The notes beneath the pieces were generated by a model that saw nothing but the letters and a program-made list of their open reading frames with translations, made no database searches and had not been told where the DNA came from. This document shows positions 1 through 8,842 of a stretch of DNA of 52,728 nucleotides, piece after piece. Made by a program: the position numbers and the translations under genes. Numbering within the stretch: the stretch's first letter is position 1; each line of letters starts with the position of its first letter. Source of the DNA: Bacteroidota bacterium (GTDB lineage Bacteria; Bacteroidota; Bacteroidia; Chitinophagales; Chitinophagaceae); the NCBI GenBank assembly GCA_023409975.1, contig JAEYQO010000117.1:1-52728 (forward strand), read 5' to 3'.

Positions 1-1088
1 GTGTGATCCTGATTGCTCTTTTCTGGTCAAAGTCTATTGATTACAGGTTGTTTATCAAGGGTATCAAGCAAATCTTTCTTCCTTTAACAGGTATTTGGAT
101 AGTCTACTGGATTAGTTTCAATGTAATTCATGGCCAATCAATTGCTCATTATGATTTTAACCTGCAGGAGGCATTTAGTTGGCAAAGCGCAGGCCCAAAG
201 TTGTTGAGAAATCTCGTCCACGTATGGTTCGCGGATGATTTTTTCCCGGGAGCTATTAGATCCGAGTTTTATAGGGTGGCTGCTGGCCAGGCTGCGCGGT
301 ATTCCCTGGCTATAGTAATTCTTTTAACAGTACTTGGAGGTTTTATCCGATTCAGGGAAATGCGTCCTGTCTGGAAGGTGGTCTACACTAGCTGGATTCT
401 GAGTTTGATCAGTCTTATTTTGATCCTCCCGTTCTGGTTGAAGGACAGCTTAATGTATACAAATGACCGTTACTATTACGTGCCCTCTTTATTTCTGTTG
501 CTACTGCTAGCTGTGTCTGTAGTTCAGATCCGACAAAAGATCTTACGCTATACAATAGGAGGCATATACCTGGTATTCTGCCTGTTGGGAACCATACATA
601 TTGTTTTGAAGGCACGTGAAGCGGGACAGGTTTTTTACAGTATGATTGATTCGTTCCGGTGGCAGGACCGCAGTCATGTCGTTTTTCTGAACTTGCCCAA
701 CAATCTTGAGGGAATAGGAATTATTCCTGCAGGAACCCCACGCTACTTTAACATGCATTTGTTTGTTTTTGATAAGGATACGATTAAGGGAAGGGTTTAT
801 GATGCTGCATCGTATAATCTGATCGATCGTGAAAATGGTGCTCATGTTACGGTACTTGACAGTGTGACGTTAAAAGTCACATTGAATCAATGGGGCACCT
901 GGTGGTGGGGGAGAAATCACGGTTTGACAAGTCATGAAAATGAACTTTACCAGCTTGATCTTACAGATCCGGGACACGAATACATCATGAAGTTTAAACA
1001 ACGTCCCGCGGATATGGTCGTTCTGTACCAGGTCGGAATATCGTGGAAGGAAGTCTCTTTTGACAAACGGGGAGAGGAACAATGGTAG
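1..1088 (+). CDS. Polytopic membrane protein, C-terminal part
   Basis: The frame is open to the left edge, so the true start lies outside the window; the first possible start inside is a GTG at base 3. About 361 residues are visible. The first half has several hydrophobic segments (around residues 20-40, 100-115, 127-147, 157-175 and 180-203), and a soluble tail of about 150 residues follows. A short run NDRYYYVPSLF between two membrane segments is typical of large GT-C-like or O-antigen type membrane proteins, but no catalytic motif is visible, so no function is assigned. It is convergent with mreD, with only 7 bp between the two stop codons. The coding call is secure; the product is not. 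Confidence 0.7.
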   Translation, partial: VILIALFWSKSIDYRLFIKGIKQIFLPLTGIWIVYWISFNVIHGQSIAHYDFNLQEAFSWQSAGPKLLRNLVHVWFADDFFPGAIRSEFYRVAAGQAARYSLAIVILLTVLGGFIRFREMRPVWKVVYTSWILSLISLILILPFWLKDSLMYTNDRYYYVPSLFLLLLLAVSVVQIRQKILRYTIGGIYLVFCLLGTIHIVLKAREAGQVFYSMIDSFRWQDRSHVVFLNLPNNLEGIGIIPAGTPRYFNMHLFVFDKDTIKGRVYDAASYNLIDRENGAHVTVLDSVTLKVTLNQWGTWWWGRNHGLTSHENELYQLDLTDPGHEYIMKFKQRPADMVVLYQVGISWKEVSFDKRGEEQW

Positions 1089-1095
1089 TTTACCG

Positions 1096-1641
1096 TTAGC
1101 TCCTCAGGGAAGACTGTTTGGTAAACAGCAGCAGATAGACGATTACAAACAGAAGTGAAGTCACACTTGAGGCAACGATTTTCAAAAGTAAATATCCAAC
1201 ATTGCTAAAGCTCCACAACTCGATGGTAAAGAATGTAGCGTGATGGATAAGGATGAGGAAGCCGCTATATACGAGAAACGGAAGCCAGCCCATGTTCTTC
1301 ACGCCGGGTGACTGGTTAGGATACTCTGAAAGATTCTTCGGCAGCAGCGCATTCAAAACGTTCGTCCGCAAATAGGCCATTAGCACGGTCGCGAAAGCAT
1401 GCATTCCTGCTGTATCCATAAAGCTGTCTACGGTGATGCCCATTGCAAATCCAAGGCAAAGAAGCAACCATACCGGGGTTTCTAAAGGCAGCAGAAGAAT
1501 GAATATGGGGTACAGATAGGGTATAAAAACAGGGAACCCCTGGGGTTGAGCCCACCAGCGCAGGTGTATCTTGTTCAGGATATAGACCTGGATCAGCACG
1601 ATGATACAGAACCTAAAAAATGTTTTCAGATAAATACTCAT
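1096..1641 (-). CDS. mreD: Rod shape-determining protein MreD
   Basis: A protein of 181 residues, almost wholly hydrophobic, with five to six predicted membrane helices, the usual size and topology for Bacteroidota MreD. MreD is the inner-membrane partner of MreC and MreB in the elongasome that directs lateral wall synthesis. Sequence identity alone is weak, as is normal for this family; the call rests on topology and on lying directly downstream of mreB and mreC. Its ATG overlaps the mreC stop by 4 bp (ATGA), implying translational coupling. In many relatives mrdA (PBP2) and rodA follow; here the operon ends against a convergent gene. Confidence 0.85.
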   Translation of the reverse strand: MSIYLKTFFRFCIIVLIQVYILNKIHLRWWAQPQGFPVFIPYLYPIFILLLPLETPVWLLLCLGFAMGITVDSFMDTAGMHAFATVLMAYLRTNVLNALLPKNLSEYPNQSPGVKNMGWLPFLVYSGFLILIHHATFFTIELWSFSNVGYLLLKIVASSVTSLLFVIVYLLLFTKQSSLRS

Positions 1642-2492
1642 TGCGCGTTCCTTGTCGAGTCTTCCAGCCTCCTTCTTTCGTTCATAAATCTGTCTTCAAC
1701 CACATAAACATATTGCAGGTTCCGGAAATTGGTAGCACTTTTGATATACAGTACCTGCAGATTGTTCTTTGCTTCCACCTTTTTGCGAACCACTGTTCCG
1801 ATCAGCAGGTCGGTGGGAAAGAAGGAGTAACTGGTGGTAAACACACTGTCGCCGATATTCACCTTGATCTGTTGGGGAATATCCTCCATAAGCAGAATAT
1901 TGGGAACACCTTCCTGCCAGGTCACCGAACCCATGGTACCATCTTTCAGCTTTCCACTCACTTTCTGTTTGACGCTCAGAATTGAGAGTACACTCGAAAA
2001 GTTGTCTGATACATGAATCACTCTTCCTACGACGCCGGTACCTGAAAGTACAGCCATATTTCTGGTTATGCCATGGCTGGCGCCCCGGTTGAGGGTGATG
2101 TAATTATTTTCTGCGGTAACGGAATTATTGATCACCCTTGCTGTACGGTAGACATAGGATGCGAAGCGGATCAGATGGGTGCTGTCAGGATCTGTGATCC
2201 GTCTTGTGACCACTGTGTCCGGAAGCGTGTCGACGCTCTTGTATTCGGCTAGTTGCAGGCGAAGACGGGCATTTTCCGTAATCAGACTGTCGTTCATACG
2301 CTTCAACCCGAAATAATAGACCACGTCCTCCCTTTTCTGATACACAATACCAACGGCAGTGTTGGCAGAACTCAGGACCTCATTTCCCTGCAGGGTATTC
2401 GTTCGGGCAATAATAAAGACACATATTGCTTCAATGATCAGAAACAATATCAGATTAAAAAACCGGCGTATGAAAAGTATGAAATTACGCAC
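1638..2492 (-). CDS. mreC: Rod shape-determining protein MreC
   Basis: A protein of 284 residues with one N-terminal membrane helix (about 8-30), then a coiled-coil stretch (about 55-85) and a beta-rich periplasmic domain. Family signatures include the N-terminal RRFFNLILFLIIEA segment, the NNYITLNRGASHGI region and GVVGRVIHVSDNFSSV. MreC forms the periplasmic scaffold linking MreB filaments to penicillin-binding proteins. It lies 58 bp downstream of mreB and overlaps mreD by 4 bp, so the three genes form one operon. The length is typical. Confidence 0.93.
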   Translation of the reverse strand: MRNFILFIRRFFNLILFLIIEAICVFIIARTNTLQGNEVLSSANTAVGIVYQKREDVVYYFGLKRMNDSLITENARLRLQLAEYKSVDTLPDTVVTRRITDPDSTHLIRFASYVYRTARVINNSVTAENNYITLNRGASHGITRNMAVLSGTGVVGRVIHVSDNFSSVLSILSVKQKVSGKLKDGTMGSVTWQEGVPNILLMEDIPQQIKVNIGDSVFTTSYSFFPTDLLIGTVVRKKVEAKNNLQVLYIKSATNFRNLQYVYVVEDRFMNERRRLEDSTRNAQ

Positions 2493-2550
2493 CAGTCAAG
2501 CTTTTTGCTCCGGTAATCTACGGAACAGGACGAATTTAGGGAACTGTAGT

Positions 2551-3579
2551 TTAATGTCCCTTCATCAAAAAGGGCATACGCGTCACGTGCTTTAAAGCCA
2601 TGCCAGTACCGCGAACTACAGCACGAAGCGGATCATCAGCCACATGAACCGGCAATTTGATCTTGTGTGCAATCCGCTTGTCCAGGCCACGCAGCAAGGC
2701 ACCACCACCTGTCAGGTATAGTCCTCTGCGATAGATATCGGCAGCCAGTTCCGGTGGTGTGCTTTCCAAAGCTTTAAGGATGGCCTCTTCAATTTTGAAG
2801 ATCGATTTATCCAGTGCTTCAGCCACCTCCTGATATGAAACCATGATTTGCTTGGGTATACCAGTTACAAGGTCACGACCATTTACAGCAATATCATCAG
2901 GGGGGTTATCAAGATCTTTCAGAGCTGATCCCACATGGATTTTAATCTGCTCAGCAGTACGCTCACCGATCATCAGACTGTGATAGCGGCGCATCGCTTC
3001 CATGATATCAGCGGTAAATTCATCTCCGGCAATGCGGATAGACTGATCGCAAACGATACCGCCAAGTGCGATCACAGAAATTCCTGTGGTACCACCGCCG
3101 ATATCTATGATCATATTACCAGTTGGCTCTTCCACATCAATGCCAATACCCAAAGCTGCTGCCATCGGCTCGTGGATCATATAGACTTCCTTGGCACCTG
3201 CCTGTTCCGCTGAATCGTTAACCGCGCGTTTCTCCACCTCTGTAATGCTGGAAGGGATACAGATCACCATACGCCAGCTGGGGGGGAACAAAGGCTTCTT
3301 TGCGAATACCAGTTTGATCATTTCACGAAGCATCCCTTCTGCCGCATTGAAATCAGCAATGACGCCATCTTTCAGGGGGCGGATCGTCTTGAGATTCTCA
3401 TGCGTCTTTTCGTGCATCATCATAGCTCGTTTACCGACGGCTATGATCTTGTTTGTAGTACGGTCTATGGCAACGATAGAAGGCTCATCAACAACAACCT
3501 GGTCGTTATGTATGATCAATGTATTGGCAGTGCCCAGATCTATGGCGATCTCCTGTGTCAAAAAGCTAAACAATCCCAT
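2551..3579 (-). CDS. mreB: Rod shape-determining protein MreB (bacterial actin)
   Basis: A protein of 342 residues with the complete actin-fold nucleotide-binding set: phosphate-1 motif IDLGTANTLI (about 13-22), phosphate-2 motif DIGGGTTGISVIALGG in the middle, and adenosine motif TGGGALLRGLD near the C-terminus. MreB polymerises on the inner face of the membrane and orients cell-wall synthesis. It is first in the mreBCD operon. About 360 bp of non-coding DNA separates it from the divergent carB, so each must have its own promoter there. The length is normal for the family. Confidence 0.97.
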   Translation of the reverse strand: MGLFSFLTQEIAIDLGTANTLIIHNDQVVVDEPSIVAIDRTTNKIIAVGKRAMMMHEKTHENLKTIRPLKDGVIADFNAAEGMLREMIKLVFAKKPLFPPSWRMVICIPSSITEVEKRAVNDSAEQAGAKEVYMIHEPMAAALGIGIDVEEPTGNMIIDIGGGTTGISVIALGGIVCDQSIRIAGDEFTADIMEAMRRYHSLMIGERTAEQIKIHVGSALKDLDNPPDDIAVNGRDLVTGIPKQIMVSYQEVAEALDKSIFKIEEAILKALESTPPELAADIYRRGLYLTGGGALLRGLDKRIAHKIKLPVHVADDPLRAVVRGTGMALKHVTRMPFLMKGH

Positions 3580-3835
3580 ATTTGCGCGGTCAGCAGCTTA
3601 GTTTTGGAAAATATTGGCAAAGGTGCGAAAAAACAGGTGGTTTTGGTGGAATCCACTGTTTTTTTTCTCCTGCTACAAATTTAGAATCTGTACTTCATAG
3701 CAACAGTTTTCACAATGCATAGTTTATCCACTTATGTGGGAACTATATTATGTATCCGGAACGGGATTTTGTTGGATTTGCCGCAATTCGTAGGTTTTTT
3801 TGAGCCCCGAACTGAATCTGAAAACCTTTTTCGTT
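3580..3835. other. Divergent intergenic region mreB-carB
   Basis: About 360 bp separate mreB and carB. The mreB-proximal part is AT-rich with T and A runs and must contain the mreB promoter, but I see no clear TAnnTTTG on the minus strand. The carB-proximal end carries the promoter and leader listed separately. No open frame here is convincing. Confidence 0.4.
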
Positions 3836-3843
3836 TACCTTTG
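3836..3843 (+). promoter_or_regulatory. Bacteroidota -7 element upstream of carB
   Basis: TACCTTTG matches the Bacteroidota primary-sigma -7 consensus TAnnTTTG exactly. No good -33 TTTG is found at the usual 17-23 bp distance. If used, it gives a leader of about 90 nt before the carB start. Confidence 0.5.
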
Positions 3844-3847
3844 CCCC

Positions 3848-3919
3848 TCGGGCGTTGAGCCCGATTTTCATATCTGCTCATCGCGCCAGTCAAAAGCCTT
3901 CGAAAGTACACGGCTTTTG
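3848..3919 (+). promoter_or_regulatory. Structured carB leader with two hairpins
   Basis: Two inverted repeats lie between the -7 element and the carB ATG. Hairpin 1 is TCGGGC/GCCCGA with a 5-nt loop, followed by TTTT (3848-3868). Hairpin 2 is CAAAAGCC/GGCTTTTG with a 13-nt loop (3891-3919). Hairpin 1 would sit at the very 5' end of the transcript, so it could be a stabilising 5' stem as easily as an attenuator. A role in pyrimidine- or arginine-linked control of carB is inference only. Confidence 0.4.
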
Positions 3920-3942
3920 CACCTCAAGTTTGATTTCATTTT

Positions 3943-6798
3943 ATGCCTCGCGATAATTCAATTAAATCAGTCCTGATCATCGGCTCGGGCCCCATTGTTA
4001 TAGGTCAGGCCTGCGAATTCGACTATTCAGGTTCCCAGGCTGCCCGCAGTCTCAGGGAAGAAGGGATCAAAGTCATCCTGATCAATTCTAATCCTGCTAC
4101 CATCATGACAGACCCAATCGTAGCCGATAAGGTCTATCTGTTGCCGCTGGAAGTGGAAAGTCTGGAACAGATTCTGGAAGAGAACGAAATCGATGCAGTG
4201 CTTCCGACAATGGGTGGACAGACTGCACTGAACCTGGCCAAGGAAGCTGATGAGCTCGGTGTCTGGGAAAAGTATCAGGTTCGTCTGATCGGCGTTGATA
4301 TCAAGGCAATTGACAAAGCAGAAGACCGGGAACAGTTCCGTCAGTGGATGATAGAACTTGGCGTTCCTGTAGCAAAGGCCAGGACGGCGAACTCGCTGCT
4401 GGAGGGCAAGGAGTTTGCCCAGGAGATCGGAATTCCAATAGTGATCCGCCCTTCCTTCACACTGGGTGGTACCGGTGGAGGACTGGTCTTTAACCGGGAA
4501 GAACTGGAGCCTGCGCTGGAACGAGGTCTTACAGCCTCTCCCATCCACGAGGTACTGGTAGAACAGGCGGTGATGGGTTGGAAGGAATTTGAACTGGAAT
4601 TGCTCCGCGATGCTGCCGACAATGTTGTGATCATCTGTACGGTTGAAAACTTCGATCCGATGGGCGTTCACACGGGCGACAGCATTACGGTGGCTCCCGC
4701 CATGACACTTAGCGATACTGCGTTTCAACTGATGCGAAACACCGCTATGAAGATGATGCGCGACCTGGGCAATTTTGCAGGCGGTTGTAATGTCCAGTTT
4801 GCCCTGAATCCGGAAACTGAAGAGATCATAGCAATAGAGATCAACCCGAGGGTAAGCCGTTCCTCTGCCCTGGCTTCAAAGGCTACGGGTTACCCAATTG
4901 CCAAAATTGCAGCCAAGCTGGCCATAGGCTATACGCTTGATGAACTTAAAAATCCTATTATTCAGACTACCTCTGCCTTTTTTGAGCCAGCATTGGATTA
5001 TGTCATCGTCAAGATGCCACGCTGGAACTTCGATAAGTTCAAAGGTGCAGACGATACACTGGGCTTTCAGATGAAATCTGTAGGCGAGGTCATGGCTATT
5101 GGTCGCACCTTCCCGGAAGCCTTGCAGAAAGCCTGTCAGAGCCTGGAAAACAATGCTACCGGTCTCAGTTTTAACAGCACCAAACGCCTGAAGCCGGAGG
5201 AACTGCTGGAAACATTAAAACGGCCTCAGTGGGATCGGGTCTTCCGGATCAAAGAGGCTCTGGCAGCAGGGGTTTCTATCAAAACCATACGGGAACTCAC
5301 CCAGATCGACCGGTGGTTCCTCTACCAGATCCAGGATCTTGTCAACCTGGAGAACAGAATCAAAGAATATAATCACCTCGATAAAATGCCTGCTGAGCTG
5401 CTTTGTGAAGCCAAGGAAATGGGTTTCAGTGATGAGCAGATTGCAGAGCTGGTGAAGGATGTAACGGCCGATGAGGTTTATGAGTACCGGAAAGGCCTCG
5501 GAATTACGCGTGTCTTTAAAATGGTAGACACCTGCAGCGCCGAATTCGAGGCAAAAACACCTTACTTCTACTCCACTTTCGAGGCATCTGCAGCCTCCAA
5601 AGAGACCAGAGGTGATGTCCTTTTCAATGAAAGCAGGAAAGACGAGAAAAAGAAGATCGTTGTTCTCGGTTCTGGTCCGAACAGGATCGGGCAGGGCATC
5701 GAATTCGACTATTGCTGTACCCACGGACTGATTGCAGCCCGTGAAGCCGGCTTTGAGTCGATCATGGTCAACTGTAACCCGGAAACGGTTTCCACTGATT
5801 TCGATATTGCAGATAAACTTTACTTCGAGCCAGTGTACTGGGAACACCTCTGGGAGATCATAGAACATGAACAACCTTACGGTGTCATCGTTCAGCTCGG
5901 TGGACAGACGGCTTTGAAGCTTGCGAAGCGCCTACACGAGAAGGGTATCCGAATCCTCGGAACCACTTTCGATGATATGGATATCGCGGAGGATAGAGGA
6001 CGTTTCAGCGATCTGTTGAAGCAATTAGATATCCCATATCCACGCTACGGAACTGCCTATACTACTGACGAAGCCATTGAGGTTGCTAACGAAGTAGGCT
6101 ATCCCGTACTGGTTCGTCCCTCCTATGTGCTGGGTGGACAGAGAATGCGAATCGTGATTAATGACGAGGAACTTGAGAAAAGCGTGTTGAGCCTCCTCCG
6201 ACACCTTCCGGGTAATAAGATCCTGATCGATCATTTCCTTGATCGTTGCCAGGAAGCAGAAATTGATGCCATCTGCGATGGCGAGGAGGTGCACATCATG
6301 GGTGTGATGGAGCATATTGAACCGGCGGGCATCCACAGCGGTGACAGCCATTCGGTACTGCCGGTCTTCAATCTGCCCCCGCTGGTAGTGGAAGAAATGA
6401 TCGACATCGCCAGAAAGATCGCTTTTGCCCTGAATATCAAAGGTTTGATCAATATCCAATATGCTATCAAAGACGGCCAGGTCTATGTGATCGAGGCAAA
6501 TCCACGAGCCAGCCGGACCACACCATTTATTGCAAAAGCATATGGTGTGCCCTACCTGAACATTGCCACCAAAGTCATGATCGGTGCTAATAAGCTGAAG
6601 GATTTCAAAATAGAGCAAAAGCTCGAAGGCTTCGCCGTGAAAGAACCGGTGTTCAGCTTCAATAAGTTCCCCAATGTCAACAAAGAGCTGGGTCCTGAAA
6701 TGAAGAGTACCGGTGAAGCGATCCGTTTTATTAAAACTCTTCGTGATCCCTGGTTCCGGACACTCTACAAGGAAAGGAGCATGCACCTGAGCAAGTAA
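3943..6798 (+). CDS. carB: Carbamoyl-phosphate synthase large subunit (short form)
   Basis: Makes carbamoyl phosphate from bicarbonate, ammonia supplied by the small subunit CarA, and two ATP, feeding pyrimidine and arginine synthesis. The protein has 951 residues with two ATP-grasp halves. Residues 1-400 (opening KSVLIIGSGPIVIGQACEFDY, with the EINPRVSRSSALASKATGYP segment) form the carboxyphosphate half. About 400-555 is the oligomerisation region. About 570-940 (KKIVVLGSGPNRIGQGIEF; EANPRASRTTPFIAKAYGVP) is the carbamoyl-phosphate half. It stops where the roughly 135-residue C-terminal MGS-like allosteric domain of the 1073-residue E. coli enzyme would begin. From memory this short form is common in Bacteroidota, so it is not a truncation peculiar to this genome. 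carA is not adjacent. A strong terminator follows. Confidence 0.97.
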   Translation: MPRDNSIKSVLIIGSGPIVIGQACEFDYSGSQAARSLREEGIKVILINSNPATIMTDPIVADKVYLLPLEVESLEQILEENEIDAVLPTMGGQTALNLAKEADELGVWEKYQVRLIGVDIKAIDKAEDREQFRQWMIELGVPVAKARTANSLLEGKEFAQEIGIPIVIRPSFTLGGTGGGLVFNREELEPALERGLTASPIHEVLVEQAVMGWKEFELELLRDAADNVVIICTVENFDPMGVHTGDSITVAPAMTLSDTAFQLMRNTAMKMMRDLGNFAGGCNVQFALNPETEEIIAIEINPRVSRSSALASKATGYPIAKIAAKLAIGYTLDELKNPIIQTTSAFFEPALDYVIVKMPRWNFDKFKGADDTLGFQMKSVGEVMAIGRTFPEALQKACQSLENNATGLSFNSTKRLKPEELLETLKRPQWDRVFRIKEALAAGVSIKTIRELTQIDRWFLYQIQDLVNLENRIKEYNHLDKMPAELLCEAKEMGFSDEQIAELVKDVTADEVYEYRKGLGITRVFKMVDTCSAEFEAKTPYFYSTFEASAASKETRGDVLFNESRKDEKKKIVVLGSGPNRIGQGIEFDYCCTHGLIAAREAGFESIMVNCNPETVSTDFDIADKLYFEPVYWEHLWEIIEHEQPYGVIVQLGGQTALKLAKRLHEKGIRILGTTFDDMDIAEDRGRFSDLLKQLDIPYPRYGTAYTTDEAIEVANEVGYPVLVRPSYVLGGQRMRIVINDEELEKSVLSLLRHLPGNKILIDHFLDRCQEAEIDAICDGEEVHIMGVMEHIEPAGIHSGDSHSVLPVFNLPPLVVEEMIDIARKIAFALNIKGLINIQYAIKDGQVYVIEANPRASRTTPFIAKAYGVPYLNIATKVMIGANKLKDFKIEQKLEGFAVKEPVFSFNKFPNVNKELGPEMKSTGEAIRFIKTLRDPWFRTLYKERSMHLSK

Positions 6799-6817
6799 CC
6801 AGGTAATACCAAACCGA

Positions 6818-6854
6818 ATAGCCGCCCCAGATCTCCTGGGGCGGCTATTTTTTT
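6818..6854 (+). terminator. Rho-independent terminator of carB
   Basis: A perfect 13-bp GC-rich stem (ATAGCCGCCCCAG / CTGGGGCGGCTAT) with a 5-nt loop, directly followed by a run of T. It lies 20 bp past the carB stop and is oriented for carB; there is no T-run on the other strand. Confidence 0.92.
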
Positions 6855-6881
6855 AAAAGCTGTCTGTTCGGGATCCTGCTT

Positions 6882-7415
6882 TTACTGTTGCTCAGGTTCG
6901 AAGTCCAGTACAGCCGAATTCATACAAAAGCGTTTATAGGTGGGTGCCGGTCCATCGTCGAATATATGTCCCAGGTGGGAATCGCAGCGACCGCAGAGCA
7001 CTTCGACCCGTTGCATGCCGTGGCTATGGTCTTCTTCATATCGTACACTGTTCGGTCTGATAGCCTCAAAGAAGCTTGGCCAGCCACAGGAGCTGGCAAA
7101 TTTGGCGTCCGATTTAAACAGGTGGTTGCCGCATACGGCGCAGTAATAGTCACCTTTGGTATCAGTCCTCCAGTATTTTCCTGTAAATGCCCATTCCGTG
7201 CCCTTTTCCCTTGCGATACGATACACTTCGGGATCCAGGTGCTTCTTCCACTCAGCATCACCCACGTTCAGTTTACTGGTGTCGGTTCTGCTGTAAAAAG
7301 GATTGTTCTGCTGTTTCATAACTGAGGATTTTTGATCCTGTGCGGTGCCGCACTGAGTCAGCATCAGGCCACTCCAGGCAATGAGGAATGAAATACATAG
7401 TTGTCTCACCTCCAC
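6882..7415 (-). CDS. msrB: Peptide-methionine (R)-S-oxide reductase MsrB, exported
   Basis: Reduces methionine-R-sulfoxide in damaged proteins. The 177 residues begin with a signal-like hydrophobic segment ending LTQC (Cys22), which could be a relaxed lipobox, so a periplasmic or lipoprotein form is likely. The MsrB domain spans about 50-175. It has zinc ligands C92-C95 and C141-C144, the CGWPSF motif (C110), the GHIFDDG motif, and catalytic Cys164 in RFCMNS. All key residues are present. It is the last gene of the tatC-rpiB-msrB cluster, 23 bp after rpiB. Co-location with tatC fits envelope functions, but Tat export of MsrB itself is not indicated (no twin-arginine). Confidence 0.94.
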   Translation of the reverse strand: MEVRQLCISFLIAWSGLMLTQCGTAQDQKSSVMKQQNNPFYSRTDTSKLNVGDAEWKKHLDPEVYRIAREKGTEWAFTGKYWRTDTKGDYYCAVCGNHLFKSDAKFASSCGWPSFFEAIRPNSVRYEEDHSHGMQRVEVLCGRCDSHLGHIFDDGPAPTYKRFCMNSAVLDFEPEQQ

Positions 7416-7438
7416 AAAGCCACAAATTACATACCGGA

Positions 7439-7900
7439 TCAGTTGCCAGTCTGGCTGATCTTGGACACACGTTTTTCATGCCTGCCTCCCTCAAAGGAGG
7501 TTTCTGAAAAGACGCTGGTCATGGCCTTACACTGCTCCACCGTGGTGAATCTTGCCGGCATGCAAAGAATATTTGCATTGTTGTGCTGACGGGCAAGTGC
7601 GGCCAGTTCTTCGTTCCAGCAAAGGGCGGCACGGATGTCCTTGTATTTATTGGCGGTTATGCAAACCCCGTTACCACTTCCGCAGATCAGAATACCAAAT
7701 GCAGCCTTACCTCCGGCAACATCCTGTGCAACGGGATGCGCAAAATCAGGATAGTCTACACTATCACAGCTGAATGCCCCTTTGTCCTCTACCTTCCATC
7801 CATTTGCTTCGAGAGCAGCTTTTACCTGTTCCTTGTACTCGAATCCGGCATGGTCTGAGCCTATCGCAACCGGTAGTGTATTATTAAATGCAGCTTCCAT
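7439..7900 (-). CDS. rpiB: Ribose-5-phosphate isomerase B
   Basis: Interconverts ribose-5-phosphate and ribulose-5-phosphate in the non-oxidative pentose phosphate pathway. The 153-residue RpiB/LacAB-family protein has the N-terminal GSDHAGFEYK motif (D16, H17), catalytic Cys73 in CGSGNGV, and RQHNNANIL (H106), which serves phosphate binding and ring opening in the family. It starts 1 bp after the tatC stop, so it is cotranscribed with tatC. The length is normal. Confidence 0.95.
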   Translation of the reverse strand: MEAAFNNTLPVAIGSDHAGFEYKEQVKAALEANGWKVEDKGAFSCDSVDYPDFAHPVAQDVAGGKAAFGILICGSGNGVCITANKYKDIRAALCWNEELAALARQHNNANILCMPARFTTVEQCKAMTSVFSETSFEGGRHEKRVSKISQTGN

Positions 7901-7901
7901 T

Positions 7902-8756
7902 TTAGAATTTGTTTTGAAGTTCCCTTTTGGCTCTTTGCTTCCCTACACGCTCGCTGATCAGGATACCGGCCTCATACAAAACTAGTAAAGGAACGGTTAC
8001 CAGCCAGATACTGAACCAGTCCGGAGGGGTGATCACAGCCGCCAGAATCATAATGATGACGATAGCATACCTGCGTTTCTCCCGCATCATCTTCGCTGTC
8101 AGCAAACCGATCCTGGACAGGAAGAACACCACCACAGGCAACTCAAACACTATACCCATACCGATCACCAGATCAACCATGGTATCATAATAGTTTGAAA
8201 TAGTGATGATATTTTCAAAATCAGGACTGAGTTGATAATTAGCAAAGAAATTGATCGTAAACGGTGCAATGATGAGGTAGGCAAACCCCACCCCCAGGAA
8301 GAACAGGAGCGAGCTCCAGAAGACGATACCCCGGGCATACTTAAGTTCACCTGGCTTCAGAGCGGGCTTAATGAATTTCCAGAATTCCCAGAAAACGTAA
8401 GGGAAAGCGAGAATGAACCCAATGGTAAAAGATGAGGAAAAACTCATCATGAACTGACCGCTCAGTTGGGTATTCTGAAACTTGATGCTCAGGTCTCCCA
8501 GACATAGTACATCGACATTGATGACGCGTCCCAGCTCACAGAGCCATTGATAGGAAATGAAGTCCTTATGAGCGGGTCCCAGAATGACTTCTGTAAATAC
8601 CCATTCAATATTGATAAAAACGAGAATGGCACAAAAAATAATAGCCGCCAGAGACCGGATGAGGTGCCAGCGGAGCTCCTCAATATGATCTGTGAAGGAC
8701 ATTTCAGCCCCCTGGCTGTTGTTACGGCTCCGCAGGAAATTGTGTAAAAAACTCAC
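7902..8756 (-). CDS. tatC: Sec-independent protein translocase TatC
   Basis: Core receptor of the twin-arginine translocation pathway, which exports folded proteins. The 284 residues have six membrane helices and family signatures: EMSFTDHIEELRWHLIRS at the N-terminus, FPYVFWEFWKFIKPAL, and the FELPVVVFFLSRIGL segment. The start codon is GTG at 8756, placed just after a TAACTTTG promoter element. Bacteroidota TatC often carries an extended first periplasmic loop, seen here at about residues 50-95. tatA/B is not in the window. It heads the cluster with rpiB and msrB. Confidence 0.95.
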   Translation of the reverse strand: MSFLHNFLRSRNNSQGAEMSFTDHIEELRWHLIRSLAAIIFCAILVFINIEWVFTEVILGPAHKDFISYQWLCELGRVINVDVLCLGDLSIKFQNTQLSGQFMMSFSSSFTIGFILAFPYVFWEFWKFIKPALKPGELKYARGIVFWSSLLFFLGVGFAYLIIAPFTINFFANYQLSPDFENIITISNYYDTMVDLVIGMGIVFELPVVVFFLSRIGLLTAKMMREKRRYAIVIIMILAAVITPPDWFSIWLVTVPLLVLYEAGILISERVGKQRAKRELQNKF

Positions 8757-8775
8757 ACTCAGTGTTTGCAGCGGG

Positions 8776-8783
8776 CAAAGTTA
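8776..8783 (-). promoter_or_regulatory. Bacteroidota -7 element upstream of tatC
   Basis: TAACTTTG on the minus strand matches TAnnTTTG exactly, about 20 bp before the tatC GTG. It would give a leader of roughly 10-15 nt. No clear -33 TTTG is present. Confidence 0.5.
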
Positions 8784-8842
8784 CGGATAATTGCAGGGCT
8801 ACGTTTCCGCATTTTGAAGGCGCCCTACGACTTATATATTGC

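Noticed and set aside
4027..4728. Long minus-strand frames within carB
   Set aside because: Antisense shadows of a highly conserved gene; the same applies to 5215-5874 and 6025-6786.
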